DNA of 64,000 nt from Pleurotus djamor (taxonomy: Eukaryota > Basidiomycota > Agaricomycetes > Agaricales > Pleurotaceae): assembly GCA_029747585.1 (NCBI GenBank), contig JAPEVF010000028.1:62001-126000 (forward strand). The letters are read 5' to 3'. A model generated the notes under the pieces. The model was not told the origin of the DNA. It ran no database searches and saw only the letters and a program-made list of their open reading frames with translations. A program made the translations under genes and the position numbers. The stretch's first letter is position 1, and every line of letters starts with the position of its first letter. Shown in pieces: positions 11,305 to 21,974 of the stretch.

Positions 11305-12908
11305 ATGCAGAAATTTCTCGTCGGGTTGCTTTCTGTACTCGCGCTCCATTGTATGGTAGTGATGGGTTTCACCAATCCTATCAAGCCGAGCCAAGGTTCA
11401 GATCCTTTCATGGTCAGCATATATATATATATATATCTGCTAGGTCTGAACCCTCCACCAACCTGAATTAAGTACAGGTATACCATGAAGGCTATTATTG
11501 TAAGACCTCCACCTGAGGGTTCTAGAACTATCACTCAGGAGCATGTCGCTAGATCTGACAACGACCACTTGGACCAACATCCAAATAACCCGGGCCACCA
11601 CCATTGGAGGGCTCAAGACTGCGACTCCAAAGACTGTCTGGTCTGACAGCACATTTTCCAGGTGCTGCAACGTCTGTAAGTCAGGCTGTCTACACTCTCA
11701 ATTACGACGGTCCTAACGATAACAGGGGCCCCTGAAATTCACTGGTGAGTTCAAATTCTCCGACGATGCTGTAGTCCCTCAACTTTGTTCTTTCAGGATG
11801 CCTAACGAAGGAGCTTGGTTCATGTAGCTATTGCCATCCGATAAATAAGTCACCGATTAACCAACATTTTCTTCAGATATTACACTGCCGGTACATCGGG
11901 AACGTTCGACAACCAACACATGCATGTCCTTCGGGGATCCTCCAATATTATATGGGATTCAAGCTGGTCCTATGCTGGTACGCTCATGAATTCCGCTGCA
12001 TGCAAGCCAATACTCAACGTCTCTCGCTAGGTCGCATCGCGATCCCCAACAGAGATGTCTGGGCGATTGATGCTACTGTTCTCGTCTTGGGCTCTACTAG
12101 GTATCTGGTCTTCTCTAGCTGGGATGGAGCCTGTGGGTACCCTTTCATGCAGTAGAAATCACGCCCTGATCACGGACTTTCTACCCTTTCTAGATCAATG
12201 TCTATACATATCGTTAGTCGATACCTTCTTCCTTGCCTCTCACTGTTGGTCCAACTAATACCCCATCTCCTTGAACAGACAGATGAATAGTGCCACTTCC
12301 ATTGGAAATGCCGTCAAAATATCAACACCTACGTTATCCTGGGAGCAAGTGGGTGCCAACGTGAATGAAGGTCCTGCAGCGATCTACCGGAACGGTTTGT
12401 ACACTGAAGTCACCAATACTAGGCTCACCGCGGCTTATAACGTGTCTTAGGGCGAACCTGGATTGTATTCTCTGCATCAAATTGCGCCGGAACTGGCTAT
12501 AAACTGGGTCGTCTTGAGCTCACTGGTTCAAATCCGCTCAGCGCAAGTTCTTGGACGAAATATCCCAACCCTGTTTTCCAAACAGCCAACGGGTATGTGT
12601 CTGTCTTGCACGGTGCCAAGCTACAATGATTGACCTATTTCTCCCATCACAGGATCTATGAGGTGAGCACAAAGTGCGAACGTACTCCCGTTAATTTACT
12701 TACCAATGAACAGCCTGGTCATAACGGGTTCTTCACCAGTCCTAACGGTCAAGAGGTTCATATGGTCTATCATGCTTCACCAGCCTCTCCTGGAACATGT
12801 GATGGAAATCGCTTCACCATGGTCCAGCAGGTAACTTGGCATTCCGACGGAACACCAAATCTTGGGTCTCCTCGCCCCTTCAGTGATAATGTACCTGAAC
12901 CTAAGTAG
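11305..12908 (+). CDS. Secreted GH43 glycoside hydrolase (exo-arabinanase/arabinofuranosidase type)
   Basis: Cleaves arabinan or arabinose side chains of plant cell walls outside the cell. Twelve exons, 327 aa: 11305..11412, 11478..11499, 11553..11675, 11726..11744, 11797..11823, 11877..11977, 12031..12132, 12194..12212, 12279..12394, 12451..12592, 12653..12662, 12714..12908. It starts with a signal peptide (MQKFLVGLLSVLAL...). The three GH43 catalytic acids are visible: Asp in GSDPFMVYHEGYYY, Asp in VWAIDATV, Glu in NVNEGPAAI. The NGIYEPGHNGFFTSPNG motif is also typical. A GH43_26-like exo-1,5-alpha-L-arabinofuranosidase is my best subfamily guess. Exons as short as 10 and 19 nt make automatic models unreliable. 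The first intron holds an (AT)n run. Ends 73 bases from the convergent Ppo gene. Confidence 0.88.
11417..11436. repeat. (AT)n microsatellite in GH43 intron 1
   Basis: Short run of alternating AT inside the first intron of the GH43 gene; likely length-variable. Confidence 0.7.
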
Positions 12909-12981
12909 TTCCGTTTATTTCAGGCTGTATATTATACAAATGCAGGAAAATCGAAGTGTAGGACGGTCGTGACATTCATAA

Positions 12982-15900
12982 TTAGTTCTTCGACGCCGCG
13001 GGCGGAGGAGCGTTAAACTGGAATCAAGTGAGTCATTGAGCCAATTGGCTATATGCAAGAAGAAACCAAGGAGACGAACCTGGATAACAAAGGAGGTGGG
13101 CCATGCAGTCGGCAGTTGATTGTGATCCAGATACGAGTAGTTTAGCTGAGGCTGAGAGTGATCGATAAATCTGGTGAGCTTCCCGGATTGCCCTGGGGCT
13201 CTGTTGAGGTTTTCCTGTTCAAACACGCCGCGCAGAGATTGACCAATGATCTAAGAGAGAGTAGTGTTTCAGTCGCAAGAAGGGATCAACGCTGGCGATT
13301 TTACCTTGACTGTCAGGTCCGCTCCCAAAGCACTGTGAATATGACTTAGTAACGGCTCTCAGGCTATGGACAGTCCTTCACTCACCGATACAGGCCGTCA
13401 TTCCCTAGGTAACGTTCTTTGCTACGCGTTAGGTCAACTACATGAGGATTGGGGAATGTGCTCTCCTGTGAGGTAATCAATGAGGTATTGCGAGAGAAGG
13501 GGGACGTCACAGCCTTACATTGAGATTCGCGCTCATGATGTCGAGGAAGACGCGGGATTCGCTCGATACAGACATCGTGCCGATAGCGTGGTCTTTGTTG
13601 GCCGTGCGGTAAATGCCACGGAAAGGGGGATCAAGCCCTAGTGCACATCGTCAGCAGGCGGTCTGGAAGGTCACAGGAAAACATACTGAAGGCTTCCAAT
13701 ATATAGGCATCAACGCTGGCCTTGGGCTCAGTAGACTGGAGGAGAGTTTGTAAGGGAGCTTCGTGTTCAGTATCCAAGTAAACATTCATAACATTTGTCA
13801 AGGCTAGTGAAATATGAGGCGGCGACCTCTGGAAGGATGCACGACAAGCTTACCGAGAGACATTTCGACGGTCGAGACCATCAATGCCAAAATCGTGTTC
13901 GTAAGTTGGTCGGTTGACTTGCTAATCTCGTACAATCGCTTAACCAATGCGTGTTGGTGGGCATCCTTGTCTTTGTCTTTGCCGTTGCTGACAATCCTAG
14001 AAATAGTAGAAGTGATGCCATGAATGGAGAACTATGATGCGTGGCGTTGTCAGAATATGTGTTTACGAATCTGACTCGGCTACTCACCCGCTGCAGTAGT
14101 GTAATGTCCAAATGGTCTCTGATGAGACCACTCAGTTTCGCGACATGTTCACGACACGCCTTTTCGAGTAGAACCACTTTCGCAGGGTTGACTTCAAGGA
14201 AGACAAACCTTGAGATCAAGGGTCAGCCGCGGATGATCAAGATGGGCGGAAGACTTACGAGTAGATGTCAGAGAGGGCTTTGTAAAGCTCAGAGACCAAG
14301 ATATCTCCGGCATCCGTTTCTTTGGTCTTGACATGGATACCCGCCTTAATACGCACGTGAGGTCAAATTCCTGGAATCGGGGAATCCAGACGTACGATGT
14401 CGGTAGCAGCCCACATAATAGGTGCTAGCTTGAATACGTCACGGACAACATCGACACATCTTATCTTGCCACCGACAAGTGCGTAGGACTGGGATTGAAT
14501 CAACTTCTTGGTCGTCGTCAGGAAAAATTCTCCGGTAAGCTTGACCGACTCGGGATCGTTAATTGCAGCAATGATCATATCGTACTCCTTGTCGTCAGAA
14601 GTGGCGGTGAAGAATCTGCATAGAGAGCGTTAGGATATCGGCAATACTAATAGTGACGGTGAATCGCGCGCACCCTTTGCCACGGATGATTTTTCCAGCT
14701 TGAGCAGCATATGGAGGTACGAAGATGTCCTTTTTGTTCAAAATCTCGCCAATTTGAGCGTAATCGCCAGTAGGGATGACCGGAGCGATCTCTTTGGGGC
14801 GAGCAAGGTCGTAATCGCCGAGGCAACCCATATCCGTGAGGTGCTTTTTCATTGACTCAGGAGTCATCAGGGGGAAGAAAGTATAGACACTGTTGTTGTT
14901 GAAGTGGCGAGGCAGCGTCCGTGTGAACAGACGACCGAGGGTACTTCCAAAGCCGAACGCTTTGGCATCCCTCTGACAGTCAGCGAAGCCCCATGCAGTC
15001 AGGTTGTACGGTGTGTAGTCATGGGTGTAGAAGCGGTCTCCTCGAGTCAGCGCAATTGCGTCACTCAGAATCGCACGACTGATGGTATATCCTGGGGGCA
15101 GCGTAAGAGATAGATGGCAAAAGAAGATAAAACCGACGCACCAGGACACAGCCCAGCACCCTCCATGAGAGGCTTAGCGTCTTCAGCTTGAAGACCGACA
15201 TACAACTCCAAGTACTCAATATCACCATAGAGCTTCTCGGCGGCATCAGCGATTTCAGCGTTACTGTTCCATTCCAAGAATGTCTTGTACGCTGTTGGCT
15301 ATATGTCAGAGGTATGTAGCCCTTCAGAGCATAGAGAGGACGTACGCTTGAGGCCAAGGTACTTTCTGAAGTCATTCAAGGAACAAACACCCCAGGCTCT
15401 GTTCTGCTCAATACCCATGATTTCATGTAGACGCATGACCTCTTCGTGGGATTGAGATACAACCAACATTGCGATATAGTAGATAACGTACCTGGAGTTC
15501 CTCGGGCTCTGAAAGCCGCTGCTGGATTCTCCGACGCCTCGTGCAAGATCCTGGCAAGGTCTTCATCTCTGAAAGTACCATCTTCCTGACGTTTGAGACT
15601 GAATACCGCGCCCGTGAGACGGTAGAATTGGAACGACGAATACAAAGACTTACTGGCCGAACGTCCAGTGATTGATGTCAGGTTGTTGCGCCTGAATCTG
15701 TCTCGCAGCGGCTTTGAAATCAGCAGGCGTCACCTCATCGGGCTTCTTTCCATGGAAGATCTTGTCGAAGAGGGTTTGAACCCATTCCTCGTCGATTTTG
15801 CTAGTCGTTGCATGCCATCGGTAGAGGCAGTTGAACTATATGAAACATCAATAAGCGGCTGTAGTCAGACAGCACGGTGAATTCATACCTCCGCACTACA

Positions 15901-17529
15901 GACGTTTCCGCGACCGCGCTCAAACATCGAATGGTCTTCTTCGCGGATTTCCTATTGATAGCCACAGGGGCTGCTTTTAATAGCTACTTCTTGCAATGAA
16001 CAGGGCACTTACCCCAAACGGTAACAGACTCCATGAATTACCAGTTCTCACCAATCCTAAAATACAGCTGAAATAATCTAGACGAGCGCGACATGAATAT
16101 CAGAGGACATGGTGGCTGAAAGAAAGACCTACCTGAGAAAACAGTCGATGCGAACCATCCACAGTTAATCAGTCTAGCGATCTGGAAGAGTTCCTCTTCT
16201 TGTTCGATAAGCTTCTGCTGATCTTCGGGTTTGTCTGGTGACAGCTTAGAAGGGTCAACCCATGTCCCACGTTCATTGATCTCTAGGAGCTTCCTGGCGA
16301 TATACTACACGGGGAACAGGGCGATGAAAGGAAAATGAGGAATGAGGCCAGACATATCAGGTTGATCATACTGACGTTGTGATTTCTACTGAAGAGGACC
16401 AAGATGGCGCAAACAGCCGGAGGCAAAAGGAGGAGACGGTCTTCTGCGAAAACGTCCGGGTGGAGAAGTCCTCGACCATCGCGAACGCGAACGAGGTCCT
16501 GAGTAGCCTGATTGTGGCCGTACAGGGGAGATAGGTCGACATATGAGGATGTCTCGTTAATGTTGACGTTCGTATGGGAAGTTCGGAATACACTATATCA
16601 TTAGCGTCGGTTAGTGGCAGATGATCAGCGAAAGAAATGATGGACCCACGAGTGGATGACCAAGGCCGCGAATGAAAAGAACATGCTGGAGAGACCAGCA
16701 GGGTGTTTCACGAACTACAAACCCTTGAGGTTAGACGTTGATAATTTTAGAGGCAACGGAACTGACCCCTTCGCGTTTAAGGAGGGTATCGAAAATCAAA
16801 CTAGCGTCCGGGAGGGCGTTCTTAGGTAGAGGATGTGTCTGCTGGACACTTCGTGAGTACGGTGTGCCCGCCTTTCCCATGTCCGGGGCCTGAATGTTGT
16901 TGTGCGATCCATCAGCGGTACGCCACGCGTACTGGTTGCCTATGGAGGTGGCAGCTGGATGAGCCAGGTCGTTGTACACTGTAGGACGAAGACATCAGGC
17001 AACAAAGAAGCTTTCCAAGGGACCGATGAACTGACGAAGCTTGACGGCGCTATTTTGGAGGGAGGTTTGGACGGGGCCCTCTGGTAACCTCGAGATCATA
17101 GTGAGGCCGTACTCGAGCTTCAAAGTGTTAATGCCTTCCTTGATCACAACAAGCTATGACCAGCATACCAGCATCTTTCTGTCGTCTATTGATTCTGTGT
17201 TTCTCGCCGCATCGACCATAGCACCCTAAAATATATAATATGTTATTCGAGCGACGACATTGGCTGCTCTAAAGCATACCAGGGCGGCAGGGTCAGTGAT
17301 AGGGAGACCCCGCTTCATCTGTTCAAGCCACAGCTTAGATCATGATCTTAAGTGACGAGGAGCGACGACGTACCGCTTCGAAAGCATCTTTGACCATGTT
17401 GGGGACTGGGAATGCACTCTTGGGGGTTTCGGTACTTGGGGATTCCACAAGAGTATTCATAGTGCTGGTTCTGCTCGTCCTCGTGAACAGAGAGGAGCGC
17501 CTCTTTACGGATTTTTCTGAGGTACTCAT
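12982..17529 (-). CDS. Psi-factor-producing oxygenase (fatty-acid dioxygenase with P450-like C-terminal half)
   Basis: Ppo/linoleate dioxygenase, making hydroperoxy fatty acids (oxylipins) from linoleate. 25 exons sum to 1083 aa, close to A. nidulans PpoA: starts at 17529, 17333, 17225, 17117, 16978, 16714, 16592, 16304, 16077, 15951, 15835, 15598, 15441, 15291, 15091, 14615, 14344, 14208, 14031, 13803, 13637, 13465, 13332, 13250, 13017. The heme-peroxidase half has the distal-His region LVIHSVFRT, NETSSYVDLSPLYG and the Tyr/proximal-His motif LYRWH. The P450 half ends with LYRALGADLTVK: alanine stands where the heme-thiolate cysteine is expected, in a 28-nt exon (13305..13332). Hydroperoxide isomerase activity is therefore probably lost, as in PpoC. 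A start at 17589 is also in frame, but the TATA box favours 17529. Confidence 0.92.
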
Positions 17530-17604
17530 GGATATATCGATATCGATGTCGGATAAGAGGAAAGGCAAGGGTGAAAGAGGGCTAGACACGCGTCCCGCTG
17601 GGAG

Positions 17605-17612
17605 TATTTAAA
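17605..17612 (-). promoter_or_regulatory. TATA-like box of the Ppo gene
   Basis: Minus-strand TTTAAATA about 80 bases before the chosen ATG at 17529. With a transcription start some 30 bases on, it favours that ATG over the one at 17589. Confidence 0.45.
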
Positions 17613-18018
17613 GGATTACCGCATCTGTGAGGTCGGAAGTAGATGAATTCCTATCGAAGTTGTGTGATTCAAGTCATTACGGGGGAAGCGAAGTGAAAAC
17701 GTCAAATGAAAAGTTGGCTTGTTCGGCTCAGCATCAGAACATGGGTTGACGTGTGTACTTACTCTGGCACATGGCTTGCTCATGCACTCATGGGTCATTA
17801 TCGGGTCGATCGAGAAACGGGGGTCGCCATCTTTTTGGACAATTCTGCAGAATCCTGTGCACCCGTTCCTGTTGCTTTGAGGAGTGAGATGAGATGAGCA
17901 AAGAAGCCCCCAGGGAGCAAGAAAACGTTAAAATCAAAGTCGCGCCTTATGTAAAATGATGACATGTCACTAGGAAGCTTGTTCGGAGCGGGAACAATCG
18001 AAACTATGTCGTCGCTAG
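17613..18018. other. Intergenic, Ppo upstream region
   Basis: About 400 bases between the F-box gene's stop and the Ppo core promoter; nothing further recognised. Confidence 0.5.
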
Positions 18019-19701
18019 TTATTCATCGTCTGAATCATAGAATGGCCCTTCATCATCATCGCTGTCCATGATTAATTCCAACCCGTCCCAGATGACGCCT
18101 TGAACGACACCGTGGAAAGCAGCGATGTCTCGGTCACCGAGGCCCACACACCATTCAAAGGATAGCTTTGACACCCCCAGGTCGCGCTCAGCGCGACTTC
18201 GAAGAGCATCATGAAGGTTAGAGAGGAGGGTTCTTCCACTGGTAGAACCGGTGAAAACGCCTCTCTGTAGGGTAACCTTCTCGAGACCGCGGAAAGCCGT
18301 ACAAGAGCCGGCGAAATTATTACTTCTCGAAGCGGATAATCGGGGTGATCTCCGGGGATGGAGGCTTTCTACGAAGCTGTTGATAGGCACGCCAGAAGCA
18401 ACCACGTTCTGAAGTTTAGGCAGGTGGGAGATGCAATCGGTCCACAACGATGGCTCAGGCTCTTGAGCTTGATGATAACGGAGCGTCCTGAGATGGGTAA
18501 GCTTGAGGAGCTTACAGCAGTGGAGCATCAGCTGCGAAGGTGAAACATTGAGTTCCGAAGCCCATCGTAAGGCTAAAGAGAGGGACGTTCGCGTTCGCCC
18601 GGTTGTTGCACGAAGAGAAGGCGAGTCAGAAACGACGATGCTCACAGACGTCGGGCCTTCTTGCACTAGCTCCAAGCCCAACACCAACTGAGCAGGGACT
18701 CGGCAAAGGAGGTCGAGGCACCCAAGGAACGTCTTGTCATCGCCTTCCCAGCAAGTACAATCCATGTCTATCGACACTGGATGGGGATACGAGACATGTG
18801 CGAAGAACGCTGAGCACGACTCGAGGGTGTCCCTCAGCGTCACGTCTGTCAGCTGATTGAGAGGAACCACAGGAAGCTTGGTGTAGTCTGTCGCTAGGGG
18901 GAGACAGTTGCGCAGATCGAGTACTTTGAGGTGGGGCATTGCCTGAAGCGCGGTCAGGAGTTCGAAGGCTGATGGCCGAGACGCATCGTGTAACTTGAAG
19001 GAGGTAAGGTGCTGTAAAAATGGCGAAGACCATTCGATGTTGCACTTCTGCAGCTCCAGGCGACGTAATTGGGGTGCTGACATAGTAGGGGGGATCATCA
19101 TCCCTACATCGAGGGCGAACCCATTTCGCAAGGAATTCCGAAGAGTCAAAGATTGTAACAAAGGGGCGCCCTTCTCCAACGTGGAGGCGACACTATGCAG
19201 CGTTGAATGGAAGGCGGTGATGCGGAGGCTTCTCGTGCGGTGTGTGTGTTCTAGGGTTGCCTGTAGGACGTCGAGGAGTCGTGGTGTTGGGAACGATAGA
19301 TCACCTTCAATGTGTATAGGTGCGCCTCTCGACCTCTTCAGCATCTCCTTCGCCCACTTGGGTCTCGAAAGCCTGACGTCTGACCACAGTTTAGCACTTC
19401 CAAATGCAACTGCCCGCCATCGCCGACATGTCTGGGTAACTGCTATCCAAGCCAAGTCAGGGGACACGGTGTACTCAAAGATAGTCGAGAGAAGCTCTGG
19501 TGGGAGCGTGGATATCGGCGCGAGGGCATTACGGCGTGATCGGAGGGTACGAGCGGATTCATTAATCTGAGAGAGTTCTTGATCAATGTCCTTCACAGCG
19601 TCGAAAGCTGAGTTGTAGGTGTCTTGGGTCGTAACTGGAACCAGATTGAGCATTACTAGCCGCTTCAAAGATAGCCAACGAAGCGAGGATTTACCTGTCA
19701 T
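18019..19701 (-). CDS. F-box protein, LRR-like C-terminus
   Basis: Likely an SCF ubiquitin-ligase adaptor. Single open frame of 560 codons. Residues about 40-105 carry the classic basidiomycete F-box start: coiled region, then ALAPISTLPPELLSTIFEY, CRRWRAVA and the ...LWSDVRL segment. The remainder has irregular leucine-rich stretches (LQSLTLRN, LRRLELQKC, LKVLDLRNC). The tail is acidic (DSDDDE). A 60-nt in-frame intron may follow the seventh base (ATGACAG|gtaaat...ttccag), which would shorten the N-terminus by 20 residues. Substrate unknown. Confidence 0.82.
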   Translation of the reverse strand: MTGKSSLRWLSLKRLVMLNLVPVTTQDTYNSAFDAVKDIDQELSQINESARTLRSRRNALAPISTLPPELLSTIFEYTVSPDLAWIAVTQTCRRWRAVAFGSAKLWSDVRLSRPKWAKEMLKRSRGAPIHIEGDLSFPTPRLLDVLQATLEHTHRTRSLRITAFHSTLHSVASTLEKGAPLLQSLTLRNSLRNGFALDVGMMIPPTMSAPQLRRLELQKCNIEWSSPFLQHLTSFKLHDASRPSAFELLTALQAMPHLKVLDLRNCLPLATDYTKLPVVPLNQLTDVTLRDTLESCSAFFAHVSYPHPVSIDMDCTCWEGDDKTFLGCLDLLCRVPAQLVLGLELVQEGPTSVSIVVSDSPSLRATTGRTRTSLSLALRWASELNVSPSQLMLHCCKLLKLTHLRTLRYHQAQEPEPSLWTDCISHLPKLQNVVASGVPINSFVESLHPRRSPRLSASRSNNFAGSCTAFRGLEKVTLQRGVFTGSTSGRTLLSNLHDALRSRAERDLGVSKLSFEWCVGLGDRDIAAFHGVVQGVIWDGLELIMDSDDDEGPFYDSDDE

Positions 19702-19792
19702 GAAATGTCGTGAAGCAGACTTGATGTAAGCAGTAATCTTGGAGAACTAGACCAGCTAAAATTCTGAGGTCCCATCATTGGTAAGGCAACGC

Positions 19793-19800
19793 TTTATAAA
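19793..19800 (-). promoter_or_regulatory. TATA-like box of the F-box gene
   Basis: Minus-strand TTTATAAA about 92-99 bases before the ATG at 19701. Confidence 0.45.
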
Positions 19801-20639
19801 GACCTCCCGGTCAACGATGTCGGACCACAGCCATTGGGGCTAATGGCTGTGATAGGGCTGGTGATTCTGTGCACTTGGCAGCTTGAAACACTTGCGCTGG
19901 TTACCGTTGGCCTGTATTTAAACCTCGAGGCAACTCGGTGATCTATGTCCTTGAGCCTGTCGGCTAATCATTGACTGCAGAGAAAGTAGATGGATACATG
20001 CAGTCCACCCTCAACTGATNAGAACATTAACCTGTNCATGGTCAACAAGATATCAGTCTCTTAGCTTTCTCGTTTTGCTCGCAACTCACGATCAAGTACA
20101 CATGCNAGTGATAGCGAGCATGCGGTCAGGCTTGGGTGGTTTCAAGTGCGCTCCCTGGAAGTACTCCATGTGAAGAACAAGGAACGATGGTCTACAACAA
20201 TTCCCGAGAACNCCAGTATCAGCCCTATACGATTAACAGGATGAAGCAATGCATACAACGCGTCCTACTCTGACTGAAGCAGCTGGCATTGATATTTTCC
20301 CGAAATCGGTCCCTAGGTCAGCTGCGGGCCTTGAGCCTGGGGGTGGATAAAACCAGGACCCACAAGGCCGAGTCGGTGTTTCGCATCCCCAGTTTGACAT
20401 TTAACCAATATCAGCGTGAATTCTTGACATATTTCCTGATTTTTGAGGTGAGTTTTGACTGTCGTGTTTGGAATGTGANGCGCGTCGAGGNTGTCGAGTC
20501 TCGACGCGTAAANTCGTAGCACTGCAAGTTGGCACAATGGAGGGATGAGGAGAACNTCGACGAGCGCCTGCGCCACAACTCAAGCGCTTACCTCTGTCGA
20601 TCGTGTCACTGACACCCAAACGTTGCACCAGCCACGACC
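19801..20639. other. Divergent promoter region, low-quality sequence
   Basis: Lies between the F-box gene (minus) and epsilon-COP (plus). Several N calls. No gene recognised. A 9-base perfect inverted repeat with ACGCG cores lies at 20481..20508. Confidence 0.5.
20481..20508. repeat. Inverted repeat with ACGCG/CGCGT cores
   Basis: CGCGTCGAG and CTCGACGCG are separated by 10 bases, about 130-160 bases before the epsilon-COP ATG. The ACGCGT on the right arm resembles an MCB element. A regulatory role is only inferred from position. Confidence 0.4.
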
Positions 20640-21748
20640 ATGGACTCTTNAGAAATATANCATGTCAAGCAACAATTCATCCTCGGTACGATATCTGCGT
20701 ATNTTANCNAGATNAANTNNNCTNACTTNCTCCCAAGGTGCTTATAAAACTCTGGTAAACCTCACACTGCCCGACGAATCAAGCCAAGATTACATCCCNA
20801 TCCTGCTCTACCAAGCTCGCGCGCATATAGCACTAAACAACCCGGATTCTGCGCTCAAAATCCTCCCTTCGGAGTCCGATAATGTTGCAGTCAAAGCAGC
20901 GGCATCATTAGCGCGTTACGTGGCTGCTGGAGATGCATCAAGGAAGGAAGCTGCGTTAGAGGAGTTGAGGGATCTATCTGTTGAGATAGAAGGCGACGAT
21001 GCGGAGGGCACACCGAGAGACCGCGCTACGGTACGCGTGCTGGCTGGGACAGCATTCGCCAGGGCTGGCGAAGTTGAAGAAGCTCTAGAAACCCTCGGCA
21101 CTGACACTGAAGACCTCGAAGCGTATGTCCAACTCTTCTATANTCCTTGCTCTAGNCTCAACCNATCCTCTTCTTAGTGTCGCTGTCATCGTTCAAATNT
21201 ATCTATTGAACAACCGTCCTGACCTAGCCAAGAAAGAATTCGAACGAGCCAAACGNTGGGCAGAAGACGACCTCCTTCTCCAACTTATCGAATCATCCAT
21301 CGGCCTTGTCACCGGCAAAGATGGNTACTCAAACTGCACTTCCTTCTACACCGAACAAATAGCTAATCCCTCGTTATCCTCACCCCACCTTCTCACTTCG
21401 CGAGGCGTGACAAGAATCCTACGCAACGAATTCCAGGAAGCTAAATCGGACCTGGAAGAGTCACTATTACAACAAAAGGACGATGCTGAAGCTCTTGCTG
21501 CATTTGCCGTCGCATCCGGACTCGGGACGTCAAAGAAGGCTGAGGCCGATGAATTATGGGGGTGCGTACTCTATGTCATTCGCGCAATATAGACCTTCTC
21601 ACCAATTCACACTNACTTTCATAGCCGACTGGTGACCGAGCACCCGAGCCACCCATTAGTCGTTGATGTAGCGAGNAAGTCCGAGCTGTTTGACGAATGC
21701 GCTGCTAAATTCGCCGTTCCTCCTTCCGCTGTACCTACACGAGCTTAG
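20640..21748 (+). CDS. SEC28: Coatomer subunit epsilon
   Basis: Epsilon-COP of the COPI coat (Golgi-to-ER traffic). Exons 20640..20685, 20738..21122, 21178..21561, 21625..21748, 312 aa, the usual size for the family. TPR-like alpha-helical repeats: YQARAHIALNNPDSALKIL, LAGTAFARAGEVEEALETL, LLTSRGVTRILRNEFQEA, and the conserved C-terminus with HPSHPLV. N calls in exons 1-3 hide a few residues (one in the ninth base-triplet region, one in the tenth), and the first intron is heavily ambiguous. No frameshift is required. Confidence 0.9.
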
Positions 21749-21974
21749 TTGAAACAATGGAACCTTTATCATTACATACAATGAACCACCCGAGCCCGAG
21801 GCCGCATTAACTTCCTTCCAGATAGTAAGGGTACAACACAACAAGGAGTGTATTATAAGGATAGATAATGATAATAATTCCCAAGATATACAAGGATTGT
21901 TCTACTAAAGCAAACGAAGGGTTATCACAAAATCGAAATATTAGCCCTTCGAACAAGTCCGATGTTTGAGTTGT

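Noticed and set aside
17154..17168. 15-nt intron in the Ppo gene
   Set aside because: Too short; a 51-nt intron (17118..17168) ending at TTTGAAG gives the conserved KMLLEYGL junction instead.
11305..17529. GH43 and Ppo as a functional cluster
   Set aside because: They converge by chance of position; no shared pathway is evident.
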